The notes under the pieces are model-generated. The model had not been told where the DNA came from. It was given only the letters and a program-made list of their open reading frames with translations, and searched no databases. A stretch of DNA of 5,544 bases from Lysobacterales bacterium UBA5700. GTDB taxonomy: Bacteria; Pseudomonadota; Gammaproteobacteria; Xanthomonadales; Xanthomonadaceae. Position 1 is the first letter of the stretch; each line of letters opens with the position of its first letter. Position numbers and translations under genes: made by a program. Positions 1 through 5,544 of this stretch are shown here, piece by piece. The DNA is taken from contig DIHI01000120.1 in NCBI GenBank assembly GCA_002420085.1, positions 596 to 6,139 on the forward strand, in the 5' to 3' direction.

Positions 1-247
1 TCGCCCCCGCGTGTCAAGCGTGAGCCTTGTTCACGGATGGCGACCGCGTCGGGGCCAGGCCGCTGGTGGTCAGGTCATCCTGCCGGGCCAGCACTGCCGG
101 GCCAGCACTGGTCGGCATGATGTACCGTGTCCGGACTGTTCGGACCGCCAGCCACCACCGCACGATGCCCCTGTCCAACTCCGACCATTCCAGATCTGCC
201 GCCCGCCTGGCACGACTCGGGTCACGCCTGCCTGCGGCGACTCCGCC
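1..247. other. Leader region without a recognisable gene
   Basis: I see no convincing coding sequence here. The plus frame that continues into the downstream gene stays open up to a GTG near position 11, but the residues it would add are a Pro/Arg/Gln/His/Cys-rich string with no domain character. No good sigma-70 -35/-10 pair stands out in this GC-rich stretch. The visible structure is a 14-bp tandem duplication at 81-108 and a short inverted repeat, GTCCG (129-133) and CGGAC (141-145). The region probably holds the promoter of the gene at 248, but I cannot place it. Confidence 0.45.
81..110. repeat. 14-bp tandem duplication, two copies
   Basis: The unit TGCCGGGCCAGCAC occurs at 81-94 and again, without change, at 95-108, followed by the first two bases (TG) of a third copy. 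It lies in the non-coding stretch upstream of the membrane-protein gene. A 14-bp unit would shift a reading frame, which supports the view that this stretch is not translated. A simple slippage duplication explains it; a regulatory role is possible but nothing else points to one. Confidence 0.8.
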
Positions 248-976
248 ATGAGCATGCGGCGATCGCCGGCCGGCCTGCGTCGTTGGCTGCTGCTCGGGCT
301 GATCCTGGTCCGGCTCTGGGCCGGCTCGGCCTTCACGCCGTGGGCACTGAGCAGCGCCCCGCTGATGCTGGTGTACGACGCTCTGTTCTACGCCGGGTTT
401 GTGCTCGCCGGCTGGTGGCTGATCGAACTGGGCCTGATCGCTCGCCAGCGGAGCATCCCCCTGCACGCTGCTGCACCCCTGGGCCTGGCCCTGGCCTGCG
501 TGCTGTCGAACGCCGGTCTCGCCGACACCGCGATCGGCCTGCACATCCGGCTGCACTTCAGTCGCCCGGCACTGGAGCAGGCCGTTGCAGAACGTGCCAG
601 TCGTGAGCCGATCCACCTGCCCGATGACGATCGTCGCCGTCGGATCGGCGCATTCCTGGTCGATACCTGGCGCCTGCCCTGTCGTCCCGACCAGCCCTGG
701 CTGTGGCTGGGCCGGCCGTTCGGCGCTGGCACCGGTATCAACCGCGCCCTGATCCGCAGCCAGCAGGCAGTCCCGGACAGCCCGGATTCGGCCAGCCTGC
801 GGGTACTCGATCTCGGCCACGGCTGGTGGCTGGCCTACCAGAACCCGAACGCCTGGTTTCGTCCCGGCGGACCGGCCTACGGCCACAACGGCCCGTGTCG
901 GCCCGGCTCGACCCTGAGCCGACATCGCGAGGGCCTGGACTTCATCGCCGACCCGAGTCGCGACAGCCACCACTGA
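248..976 (+). CDS. Hypothetical membrane protein, Trp-rich, 242 aa
   Basis: I do not recognise this family. The chosen ATG gives a typical membrane-protein N-terminus: a short Arg-rich stretch (residues 4-12), then hydrophobic segments at about 13-33, 38-65 and 72-95. The remaining 140 residues look soluble. They contain an Arg/Asp-rich patch (126-132, DDDRRRR), two cysteines (C145 and C217) and many tryptophans, about 11 in the whole protein, including pairs at W56-W57 and W193-W194. The C-terminus ends in two histidines. If the three segments all span the membrane, the Arg-rich N-terminus would be inside and the C-terminal domain outside, where C145 and C217 could form a disulfide; this is inference. 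Third codon positions are almost all G or C, as in the real genes here, which supports it over the open antisense frame. No clear Shine-Dalgarno sequence precedes 248, and an ATG at 254 is an alternative start. It converges on the dehydrogenase gene and shows no link to chemotaxis. Confidence 0.7.
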   Translation: MSMRRSPAGLRRWLLLGLILVRLWAGSAFTPWALSSAPLMLVYDALFYAGFVLAGWWLIELGLIARQRSIPLHAAAPLGLALACVLSNAGLADTAIGLHIRLHFSRPALEQAVAERASREPIHLPDDDRRRRIGAFLVDTWRLPCRPDQPWLWLGRPFGAGTGINRALIRSQQAVPDSPDSASLRVLDLGHGWWLAYQNPNAWFRPGGPAYGHNGPCRPGSTLSRHREGLDFIADPSRDSHH

Positions 977-1020
977 GTCCTGGATGCGTTCGAGACTGCC
1001 AACGATCCGCGCACGGCCGG
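977..1020. other. Convergent intergenic gap, no clear terminator
   Basis: These 44 bases separate the stop codons of the plus-strand membrane-protein gene and the minus-strand dehydrogenase gene. A bidirectional terminator would be expected between converging genes, but I find no strong stem followed by a T-run on either strand. Termination may be Rho-dependent or may occur inside the neighbouring gene. Confidence 0.5.
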
Positions 1021-2043
1021 TTACGAGAAATCCGCGTCCAGCACGATCCGATAACGCGCCTTGCCGGCCTTGAGGTGGGCCATGGCCTCGTTCACGCTGG
1101 CCATCGGGAAATGCTCGGTGATCGGTGCGATCTGGTGGCGGGCAGCAAACGCCAGCATGGCATCGATCGCACTGCGGGAGCCGGTCGGCGAGCCGGCAAT
1201 GGCGCGCTGACCGAGCAGCAGATCGAACGCCTGCACCGGGATCGGTTCCGGCACCGCACCCACGACATGCAGAACACCCTTGGCGGCCAGGGTGGCGATC
1301 AGGGCCGACCAGTCGAGACTGGCATTGACCGTGACGATGATCAGGTCGAACGCCCCGGCGAATGCCTTCAGGGCCGCCCGATCGGTACTCGAAACCACCT
1401 GATGCGCACCCAGCGCCAGGGCTTCGGCGTGCTTGTCCGGACTGGACGTGAAGGCGGTGACCTCACAGCCCCAGGCAGCCGCGAACTTCACCGCCAGATG
1501 GCCGAGTCCGCCGATGCCGACCACACCGATCCGGGCGGTCGGCAGCACCCGGTGCTGCAACAGCGGGGCGAACACGGTGATTCCGCCGCACAGCATCGGC
1601 CCGACCTCGGCCGCCGGCAGAGCCGCCGGAATCGGCACCGCCCACAGCCAGTGGCAACGCAGCCGTTCGGCGAATCCGCCATGCCGACCGACGATGGTCG
1701 GGCGGACGCTGCCGCACAGATGCGGATCACCGTCGATGCAGGCGCCGCAATGCTGGCAGCTTCCGGCATTCCAGCCGATGCCGACCCGCTGACCGATCAC
1801 CAGGCCCTTGTCGCCGGCCCGATCGCCCAGGGCGACCACGGTGCCGATCACCTCATGACCGGGCACGAAGGGATAGCGGCTCATGCCCCAGTGGTTGTGC
1901 CACATCGACAGGTCGGAGTGGCAGATCCCGCAGTGTTCGACGCGAACCTCCACCTCCTCGGCTGCGAGCGGGCCGAGGTCGAACGTGTCGAGTGTGAAGG
2001 CGGCGCCGGGGGTGGCGGCGGTCCAGGCACGAATGGCAGTCAT
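1021..2043 (-). CDS. Zinc-dependent alcohol dehydrogenase (MDR superfamily)
   Basis: A 340-residue cytosolic medium-chain dehydrogenase/reductase, full length for the family, expected to interconvert alcohols and aldehydes using a nicotinamide cofactor. The N-terminal GroES-like domain carries the catalytic zinc ligands C38 (in HCGICHSD) with H63 and E64 (GHE), and C152 (LCGG) completes the site. The structural zinc lobe is intact: C96, C99, C102 and C110. The Rossmann fold begins with GIGGLG (176-181). The following beta strand ends in TSSPDK (199-204) rather than an acidic residue, which suggests NADP(H) over NAD(H), as in the YahK/cinnamyl-alcohol-dehydrogenase-like branch. That branch is my best placement; the true substrate cannot be read from the sequence. 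The start is supported by AAGGAG six bases upstream. It lies 84 bases downstream of cheB on the same strand, with a stem-loop in the gap, so it may be an independent gene or a read-through passenger of the chemotaxis operon. Confidence 0.95.
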   Translation of the reverse strand: MTAIRAWTAATPGAAFTLDTFDLGPLAAEEVEVRVEHCGICHSDLSMWHNHWGMSRYPFVPGHEVIGTVVALGDRAGDKGLVIGQRVGIGWNAGSCQHCGACIDGDPHLCGSVRPTIVGRHGGFAERLRCHWLWAVPIPAALPAAEVGPMLCGGITVFAPLLQHRVLPTARIGVVGIGGLGHLAVKFAAAWGCEVTAFTSSPDKHAEALALGAHQVVSSTDRAALKAFAGAFDLIIVTVNASLDWSALIATLAAKGVLHVVGAVPEPIPVQAFDLLLGQRAIAGSPTGSRSAIDAMLAFAARHQIAPITEHFPMASVNEAMAHLKAGKARYRIVLDADFS

Positions 2044-2049
2044 GGCAGT

Positions 2050-2055
2050 CTCCTT
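2050..2055 (-). promoter_or_regulatory. Ribosome-binding site of the alcohol dehydrogenase gene
   Basis: The minus strand reads AAGGAG here, six bases before the ATG at 2043. This fixes the start and rules out the out-of-frame ATG at 2077-2075. Confidence 0.85.
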
Positions 2056-2098
2056 GCCGAGTTGGATCAGCGGCCATGGTGACAGGCTGACGGCCCCG

Positions 2099-2126
2099 AC
2101 GGAAGCCGTTCCCGGCTGCGGCCGGG
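2099..2126 (-). terminator. Tandem stem-loops after cheB, possible weak terminator
   Basis: One base after the cheB stop codon, a perfect 6-bp GC stem forms between 2121-2126 and 2111-2116 around a 4-base loop. A smaller stem (4 bp, 3-base loop) follows at 2099-2109. No U-run follows, so this is not a classical intrinsic terminator. It could mark the 3' end of the chemotaxis transcript, stabilise it against exonucleases, or only attenuate read-through into the dehydrogenase gene. The stem is short enough to arise by chance in such GC-rich DNA. Confidence 0.35.
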
Positions 2127-2127
2127 C

Positions 2128-3168
2128 TCAGTTCGACAGGGCCAGCAGGCGCGGTGCGATCTGTGCCAGCGGCAGGATCTCCTCGGCAGCACCGAGCTTG
2201 ACGGCCGAACCGGGCATGCCCCACACCACCGAACTGGCCTCGTCCTGAACCACGGTATGGACGCCGGCCTCACGCAGTTCCAGCAGGCCGCGCGCACCAT
2301 CGTCGCCCATGCCGGTCAGCACGGCGGCCACGGCATTGCGACCGGCGTGGGTGAGTACCGAGCGGAACAGGACATCGACGCTCGGCCGGTGACGGTTGAT
2401 CTGCGGTCCGTCGTCGAGTCGGCACAGCCATTTGGCACCATCACCGACCACCCGCAGGTGGCGATCGCCGGGCGCGATGTAGACGTGACCAGGCAGGATC
2501 GGCTGGCCATCCCGGGCCTCGAACACCGCCATCGCCGAACAGCGATTCATTCGCTGGGCGAAGGCCGCGCTGAAGCCCGGCGGAATATGCTGGACGATCA
2601 CGATGGCCGGCGCGTCCGGCGGCATCGCCTCCAGCACCTCGCGGATCGCCTCGGTGCCGCCGGTCGAAGCACCGATCGCGATCAGCCGATCGGTGGTGCG
2701 AAACCGGCGCTGCGGCGGTACGGCAGTCTTCGGCTGTTCCGGCAGCCGCTGGGCCGGCGCTGCACCGACCCGTGCGCGGGCTGCGGCGCGGACCTTCTCG
2801 CGCAGTTCGTCGGCATAGTCAGCCAGCCCTCTGGCGACATCGAGCTTGGGTTTGGCGACGAAATCGACCGCACCGAGCGCGAGTGCTTCCAGGGTGACCT
2901 CGGCGCCGCGCTCGGTCAGCGAGGACACCATCACCACCGGCATCGGCCGCAGGCGCATCAGGTTTTCCAGGAAGGTCAGGCCATCCATGCGCGGCATCTC
3001 GACATCCAGGGTCAGGACATCCGGCGCGAGTGTCTTGATCTTGTCGCGGGCGACGATCGGATCGGCAGCCGACCCGACCACTTCGATATCGGGATCGGCC
3101 GACAGCAACTCGGTCAGCACCTGCCTGACCAGGGCCGAATCGTCGATCACCAGAACTTTGATGGTCAT
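2128..3168 (-). CDS. cheB: Chemotaxis protein-glutamate methylesterase CheB
   Basis: CheB removes methyl groups from receptor glutamates, and in many bacteria also deamidates receptor glutamines; phosphorylation by CheA activates it. The 346-residue product is the normal length. The N-terminal receiver domain (about 1-120) has the acidic pair D9-D10, the phosphoacceptor D55 in [12 protein letters not shown], the switch serine near 82-83 and the conserved lysine K106 in FVAKP. An Ala/Pro/Arg-rich linker (about 125-158) leads to the esterase domain (about 160-343). There the catalytic triad is visible as S168 (GASTGG), H194 (VQHIP) and D290 (GMGDDG), and the conserved GMPG follows at 317-320. 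The ATG at 3168 is preferred over a GTG at 3198 because an AAGGAG lies between them, ten bases before the ATG, and the protein then begins directly at the first receiver strand. It is the last chemotaxis gene in the row, 49 bases after cheD. Confidence 0.97.
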   Translation of the reverse strand: MTIKVLVIDDSALVRQVLTELLSADPDIEVVGSAADPIVARDKIKTLAPDVLTLDVEMPRMDGLTFLENLMRLRPMPVVMVSSLTERGAEVTLEALALGAVDFVAKPKLDVARGLADYADELREKVRAAARARVGAAPAQRLPEQPKTAVPPQRRFRTTDRLIAIGASTGGTEAIREVLEAMPPDAPAIVIVQHIPPGFSAAFAQRMNRCSAMAVFEARDGQPILPGHVYIAPGDRHLRVVGDGAKWLCRLDDGPQINRHRPSVDVLFRSVLTHAGRNAVAAVLTGMGDDGARGLLELREAGVHTVVQDEASSVVWGMPGSAVKLGAAEEILPLAQIAPRLLALSN

Positions 3169-3178
3169 GCGTGCATCG

Positions 3179-3184
3179 CTCCTT
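3179..3184 (-). promoter_or_regulatory. Ribosome-binding site of cheB
   Basis: The minus strand reads AAGGAG ten bases before the ATG at 3168. It lies downstream of the alternative GTG start at 3198, which decides the start. A strong hairpin ends three bases upstream of it. Confidence 0.8.
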
Positions 3185-3187
3185 GGA

Positions 3188-3209
3188 CGGCACTGCACCG
3201 GCAGTGCCG
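3188..3209 (-). promoter_or_regulatory. Perfect 9-bp stem-loop between cheD and cheB
   Basis: Positions 3188-3196 and 3201-3209 are exact reverse complements (CGGCACTGC and GCAGTGCCG), separated by a 4-base loop. In the transcript the hairpin starts eight bases after the cheD stop codon and ends three bases before the cheB Shine-Dalgarno sequence. No U-run follows, so an intrinsic terminator is unlikely. A role in mRNA processing, in cheD 3'-end stability or in tuning cheB translation is inference. Confidence 0.6.
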
Positions 3210-3217
3210 GATCGGGT

Positions 3218-3844
3218 TCAGAACAGTTCGACGCTGCCGGTCGCCGGTTCCGACTTCAGACGCTGGTAGTAGCGGCTCTCCTCGGCGACCACCTCGGCCT
3301 CATGCGCGTGCGGGAGCTGTTTGACCATGGCGCGACCACTGACCGGGAAGAATCCGACCTTGCGCGGATGGATGCCGCCGAGATCCTGAGCAACGATCCG
3401 GATCCGCTCGGCCTTGAGGTAGTCGAGGGCGAAGGCGGCATTGCGGCTGCCGACCTGGTTGGTGGTGAAGCTCTTGAGGACATTGCCGCCGCCGAACACC
3501 TTGGCTTCCAGGCGGTCGCGCTGGGCGCCCATCTTGAGCAGGGTATTGATCAGCAGTTCCATCGCATGGCTGCCGTAGCGGGCCGGCTCACCCTCGCCGA
3601 CATCGCCGTCGGGCAGCATGAAATGATTCATGCCGCCGATCTTCAGCAACGGATCGCGCAGGCAGGCGGCGACGCAGGAACCGAGCACGGTGACCATGGC
3701 AATCTCGTGGTCGCTGGCGAAGTATTCGGCCGGCAGCAGTTTGATCGCCTCGCTGCCGAGCGCCTGATCGTGATAGTGCAAGGGCGTGCCTCGGCCCGGA
3801 CGGGACGATTCGGCGTCAAGGGCACGCGCGACACGCAGCTTCAT
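3218..3844 (-). CDS. cheD: Chemoreceptor glutamine deamidase CheD
   Basis: CheD hydrolyses specific glutamine side chains of chemoreceptors to glutamate, creating sites that CheR can methylate; in some species it also binds the phosphatase CheC. The 208-residue product contains the family core at about residues 33-180. The catalytic cysteine is C57 in TVLGSC, followed by the conserved CLRDP; the catalytic histidine is H74 in GGMNHFMLP. Further family signatures are [12 protein letters not shown] (89-100), VFGGGNVL (116-123) and [16 protein letters not shown] (156-171). The C-terminal tail ends in VELF. The first 30 or so residues and the last 30 are extra to the compact core, which is common in proteobacterial members. 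Its ATG overlaps the cheR stop as ATGA, so translation is probably coupled. An AGAGGA eight bases upstream, inside cheR, supports the start. No cheC is visible in the window. Confidence 0.95.
   Translation of the reverse strand: MKLRVARALDAESSRPGRGTPLHYHDQALGSEAIKLLPAEYFASDHEIAMVTVLGSCVAACLRDPLLKIGGMNHFMLPDGDVGEGEPARYGSHAMELLINTLLKMGAQRDRLEAKVFGGGNVLKSFTTNQVGSRNAAFALDYLKAERIRIVAQDLGGIHPRKVGFFPVSGRAMVKQLPHAHEAEVVAEESRYYQRLKSEPATGSVELF
3841..3844 (-). promoter_or_regulatory. ATGA overlap coupling cheR and cheD
   Basis: The cheD ATG (3844-3842) and the cheR TGA (3843-3841) share two bases in an ATGA. Together with the AGAGGA at 3858-3853, this is the classical arrangement for translational coupling by re-initiation, which would help keep the two receptor-modifying enzymes in a fixed ratio. 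Confidence 0.85.
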
Positions 3845-4689
3845 TTCGGGAGTCCTCTGGAGTCTGCACGTCGATAGACCGTGCGTCCCACCGGACGGAT
3901 CAGGTCGGTGGCGTGGAAGAAGCTCTCGGAGTGGCCGGCGAAGAACAGCCCTTCACGGTCGAGCAGGGGCTGCATCCGCTTGAGCACCGCAAGCTGGGTC
4001 GGCTTGTCGAAATAGATCATCACGTTGCGACAGAAGATCGCGGTGAACGGTCCTTTCAGCCGATAGTCGCGGTCGAGCAGGTTGAGCCGCCTGAACTCGA
4101 TCAGATCGCGCAGTGCCGGATCGATCCGACACAATCCGGCATTGGGTCCGTTGCCGCGCATGAAGAACCGCCGCTTGCGCTCACCCGACAGACTCTCGAT
4201 CCGCTCGACCGGATAGATGCCACGCGCGGCGGTCTCCAGCACCTGGGTATCGATGTCGGTGGCCAGGATGCGCACCGGCGGGGTCGGACTGTCGAACACC
4301 TCGCAGGCGACCATTGCGATCGAATACGGTTCTTCCCCGGTCGAGGCTGCGCTGCACCACAGGGTGATCGGCCCCGCGTGCCAGTCGTGCAGATGGCGGG
4401 CGAGGATCTCGAAATGGTGTGGCTCGCGGAAGAACGAGGTGAGATTGGTGGTCAGCGCATTGGTGAAGTGCTGCCACTCTTCGCCATCCTCGCGTTCGAG
4501 GGCATCGAGATAGGTCTGGAAACTGTCCATACCGAGTACCCGCAGCCGTCGGGCGAGTCGGCTGTAGACCATCTCCTGCTTGCTGGCTGCCAGGGCGATG
4601 CCGGCAACCTGATGGATCAGATCGCAGACCCGCTTGAAGTCACGGGCGGTGAACTCGAAATCGCGTTCCTTGGTGGCGTGCGTTTCCAT
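3841..4689 (-). CDS. cheR: Chemotaxis protein methyltransferase CheR
   Basis: CheR transfers methyl groups from S-adenosylmethionine to glutamates on the cytoplasmic helices of chemoreceptors, which drives sensory adaptation. The 282-residue product is the usual length. The helical N-terminal CheR domain spans about 10-65. The catalytic domain follows, with [10 protein letters not shown] (80-89), the SAM-binding loop [16 protein letters not shown] (111-126), the acidic ATDID motif (143-147) that contacts the cofactor, [11 protein letters not shown] (218-228) and GHSES (252-256). A beta-subdomain, expected at about 155-200, is the part that binds the receptor pentapeptide in enteric CheR. The receptor encoded just upstream ends in such a pentapeptide, so the pairing makes sense. 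The start has AAGGTG ten bases upstream at 4700-4705. The stop overlaps the cheD start by four bases. A 204-base gap separates it from the receptor gene. Confidence 0.97.
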   Translation of the reverse strand: METHATKERDFEFTARDFKRVCDLIHQVAGIALAASKQEMVYSRLARRLRVLGMDSFQTYLDALEREDGEEWQHFTNALTTNLTSFFREPHHFEILARHLHDWHAGPITLWCSAASTGEEPYSIAMVACEVFDSPTPPVRILATDIDTQVLETAARGIYPVERIESLSGERKRRFFMRGNGPNAGLCRIDPALRDLIEFRRLNLLDRDYRLKGPFTAIFCRNVMIYFDKPTQLAVLKRMQPLLDREGLFFAGHSESFFHATDLIRPVGRTVYRRADSRGLPK

Positions 4690-4699
4690 GCCGGGGATG

Positions 4700-4705
4700 C
4701 ACCTT
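4700..4705 (-). promoter_or_regulatory. Probable ribosome-binding site of cheR
   Basis: The minus strand reads AAGGTG, one base away from the AAGGAG used by neighbouring genes, ten bases before the ATG at 4689. No better start is near it. Confidence 0.65.
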
Positions 4706-4784
4706 GCAGGGTGGGGGATAGCGTGCGGTTGGGGCGGCCTGGCGGTGGTTCGGACGCCGTCCGCAGCAACGACCGCCGTGCTGT

Positions 4785-4800
4785 CGTATCAGGAAATACG
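4785..4800. repeat. 16-bp palindrome upstream of cheR
   Basis: CGTAT (4785-4789) and ATACG (4796-4800) form an inverted repeat with a 6-base spacer, in one of the least GC-rich patches of the receptor-cheR gap and about 100 bases before the cheR start. The size and symmetry fit an operator for a dimeric regulator, and the local AT content would also suit a promoter, but I cannot assign a -35/-10 pair or a flagellar sigma-28 or sigma-54 element. Chance occurrence is possible with 5-bp arms. Confidence 0.35.
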
Positions 4801-4814
4801 TGGGGGAATGCGGC

Positions 4815-4842
4815 TCGACCGGGTTGGTCGACATCGACCGGG
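4815..4842. repeat. 9-bp direct repeats enclosing an inverted repeat
   Basis: TCGACCGGG occurs at 4815-4823 and again at 4834-4842. Between and into the second copy, GGTCGA (4826-4831) and TCGACC (4834-4839) form an inverted repeat with a 2-base centre. It lies in the non-coding gap between the receptor gene and cheR, next to another repeat pair at 4847-4875. Confidence 0.6.
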
Positions 4843-4845
4843 CGT

Positions 4846-4884
4846 CCCTGCCCGATCGATCCTGCCTGCCCGATCCGGGCAGGG
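4846..4884 (-). terminator. Stem-loop after the receptor gene with two alternative 3' arms
   Basis: In the transcript, nine bases after the receptor stop codon, the arm at 4884-4876 can pair with 4872-4865 (8 bp, 3-base loop) or with a second copy at 4854-4846 (9 bp, long loop). The two 3' arms belong to an 11-bp direct repeat, CCTGCCCGATC at 4847-4857 and 4865-4875. There is no U-run, so it is not a textbook intrinsic terminator; it may be a partial terminator or a stability element that lets abundant receptor mRNA be made relative to cheR. That role is inference. Confidence 0.5.
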
Positions 4885-4893
4885 CGGGTGGCC

Positions 4894-5544
4894 TCAGAAC
4901 TCCTGCCAGTGCTGCTCACTGGCGCCGTTGGCACCCGCCGCACGGGCGCGCGGTCGAACCACCCGAGGGTCGTGGGCGACCGGCTTGCCGGGCCGGCTGG
5001 CAGTCGGAGCCGGCGAAGCCGGACGACGCACCGGCACGACAGCCGGCCGCTCGCGCTCGACTCGGCTCGGCGCAACGCTGGCACCCTGCTCCAGCACGAA
5101 GCGACTGACCAGCTCCGACAGACCGCTGGCCTGCTCTTCCAGCGAGCGTGCGGCGGCCGAGGCTTGCTCGACCAGGGCGGCGTTCTGCTGGGTGACCTCG
5201 TCCATCTGGGTAACGGTGGTGTTGACCTGCTCGATGCCGGCACTCTGCTCCTGCGAAGCAGCGCTGATCTCGGCCATGATGTCGGTCACCCGCTTGACGC
5301 TGGTGACGATCTCGCTCATGGTCTTGCCAGCCTGCTCGACCAGGGCCGAGCCGTTCTCGACCTTCTCGACCGAATCGCCGATCAGCGATTTGATTTCCTT
5401 GGCGGCGCCGGCCGAACGCTGAGCCAGCGAACGCACCTCGGAGGCCACCACCGCAAAGCCGCGACCCTGCTCGCCGGCACGCGCCGCTTCCACTGCCGCG
5501 TTCAATGCCAGGATGTTGGTCTGGAAGGCGATACCGTCGATCAC
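4894..5544 (-). CDS. Methyl-accepting chemotaxis protein, C-terminal part (5' end outside window)
   Basis: The 216 visible residues (the first codon is an internal valine) are the membrane-distal end of a chemoreceptor; sensor domain, membrane segments and HAMP lie beyond the right edge. The highly conserved hairpin tip that contacts CheA and CheW is at about 1-45, with [20 protein letters not shown] (7-26) and [12 protein letters not shown] (28-39). The returning coiled coil runs to about 150 and includes the methylation-helix region [14 protein letters not shown] (119-132), with glutamines and glutamates that CheR, CheB and CheD would act on. This pattern resembles the enteric 36-heptad class. 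A flexible Pro/Ala/Arg-rich linker of about 60 residues follows, ending in HWQEF. That fits the xWxxF pentapeptide (NWETF in E. coli Tar, NWESF in Tsr) which tethers CheR and CheB. The ligand cannot be inferred. It is probably cotranscribed with cheR-cheD-cheB. Confidence 0.96.
   Translation of the reverse strand: MIDGIAFQTNILALNAAVEAARAGEQGRGFAVVASEVRSLAQRSAGAAKEIKSLIGDSVEKVENGSALVEQAGKTMSEIVTSVKRVTDIMAEISAASQEQSAGIEQVNTTVTQMDEVTQQNAALVEQASAAARSLEEQASGLSELVSRFVLEQGASVAPSRVERERPAVVPVRRPASPAPTASRPGKPVAHDPRVVRPRARAAGANGASEQHWQEF

Noticed and set aside
14..973. Long minus-strand open frame opposite the membrane-protein gene
   Set aside because: Its translation is Gln/Arg/Ala/Gly-rich with no domain or hydrophobic pattern, as expected for an antisense shadow in GC-rich DNA; the plus strand gives a sensible membrane protein.
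703..2082. 459-codon plus-strand open frame across the dehydrogenase gene
   Set aside because: It lies antisense to a dehydrogenase with every zinc ligand and the cofactor-binding motif intact, and its product is a low-complexity Arg/Gly/His/Asp-rich string.
3166..3198. Upstream GTG start for CheB, ten residues longer
   Set aside because: The strong AAGGAG lies downstream of this GTG, the codon falls in the hairpin, and receiver domains normally begin at the first beta strand as with the ATG at 3168.
2257..3324. Long plus-strand open frames opposite cheB and cheD (also 2846-3877)
   Set aside because: Both are antisense to genes with intact catalytic motifs; neither translation shows a recognisable domain.
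4751..4763. Short palindrome CGGAC-GCC-GTCCG
   Set aside because: Five-base GC arms are expected by chance in this composition and nothing nearby gives it a role.
4690..4893. Search for a flagellar sigma-28 or sigma-54 promoter before cheR
   Set aside because: I found no match to TAAA-N15-GCCGATAA or to TGGCAC-N5-TTGC on the minus strand that I would defend.
4634..5422. 262-codon plus-strand open frame opposite the receptor gene
   Set aside because: Most of its length mirrors the receptor coiled coil and linker; the Ser/Thr/Leu-rich part is the usual antisense image of the repetitive coiled coil.
1..5544. A previously undescribed defence, mobile or biosynthetic system
   Set aside because: Five of the six genes belong to well-known families and no transposase, integrase, CRISPR array, toxin-antitoxin pair or structured RNA was visible; one unknown membrane protein is not enough to claim a system.

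Overview
The window carries the chemoreceptor-adaptation part of a bacterial chemotaxis operon on the minus strand, followed on the same strand by a zinc-dependent alcohol dehydrogenase. A plus-strand gene for an unrecognised membrane protein converges on them from the left. The sequence is very GC-rich, third codon positions in the real genes are nearly all G or C, and ribosome-binding sites are AAGGAG-like. The receptor-cheR-cheD-cheB order is familiar from beta- and gammaproteobacteria. I therefore infer a free-living, motile, GC-rich proteobacterium, most likely a gamma- or betaproteobacterium; nothing here fixes the genus.

Layout from left to right: 1-247 holds no gene I can support, only a small 14-bp tandem duplication. 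248-976 (+) encodes a 242-residue Trp-rich protein with about three N-terminal membrane segments and a C-terminal domain I cannot name. 977-1020 is a short convergent gap. 1021-2043 (-) is an MDR-superfamily alcohol dehydrogenase with complete sets of catalytic and structural zinc ligands. 2128-3168 (-) is cheB, 3218-3844 (-) cheD, 3841-4689 (-) cheR, and 4894-5544 (-) the C-terminal part of a methyl-accepting chemotaxis protein (MCP) that runs off the right edge.

The four chemotaxis genes form one functional unit, transcribed right to left. The receptor signals through its cytoplasmic hairpin. CheR methylates receptor glutamates, and CheB, when phosphorylated on its receiver domain, removes the methyl groups. 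CheD deamidates receptor glutamines and so creates methylation sites. The receptor ends in His-Trp-Gln-Glu-Phe, which fits the xWxxF pentapeptide that tethers CheR (and CheB) to receptors. cheR and cheD overlap by ATGA. The kinase CheA, the coupling protein CheW and the output CheY would be expected outside the window, probably to the right.

No mobile element, CRISPR array, tRNA or rRNA was seen, and I do not think the window contains an undescribed system. The unexplained items are modest: a perfect 9-bp hairpin just upstream of the cheB ribosome-binding site, a block of direct repeats and alternative stem-loops between the receptor and cheR, a 16-bp palindrome upstream of cheR, and the unknown membrane protein.
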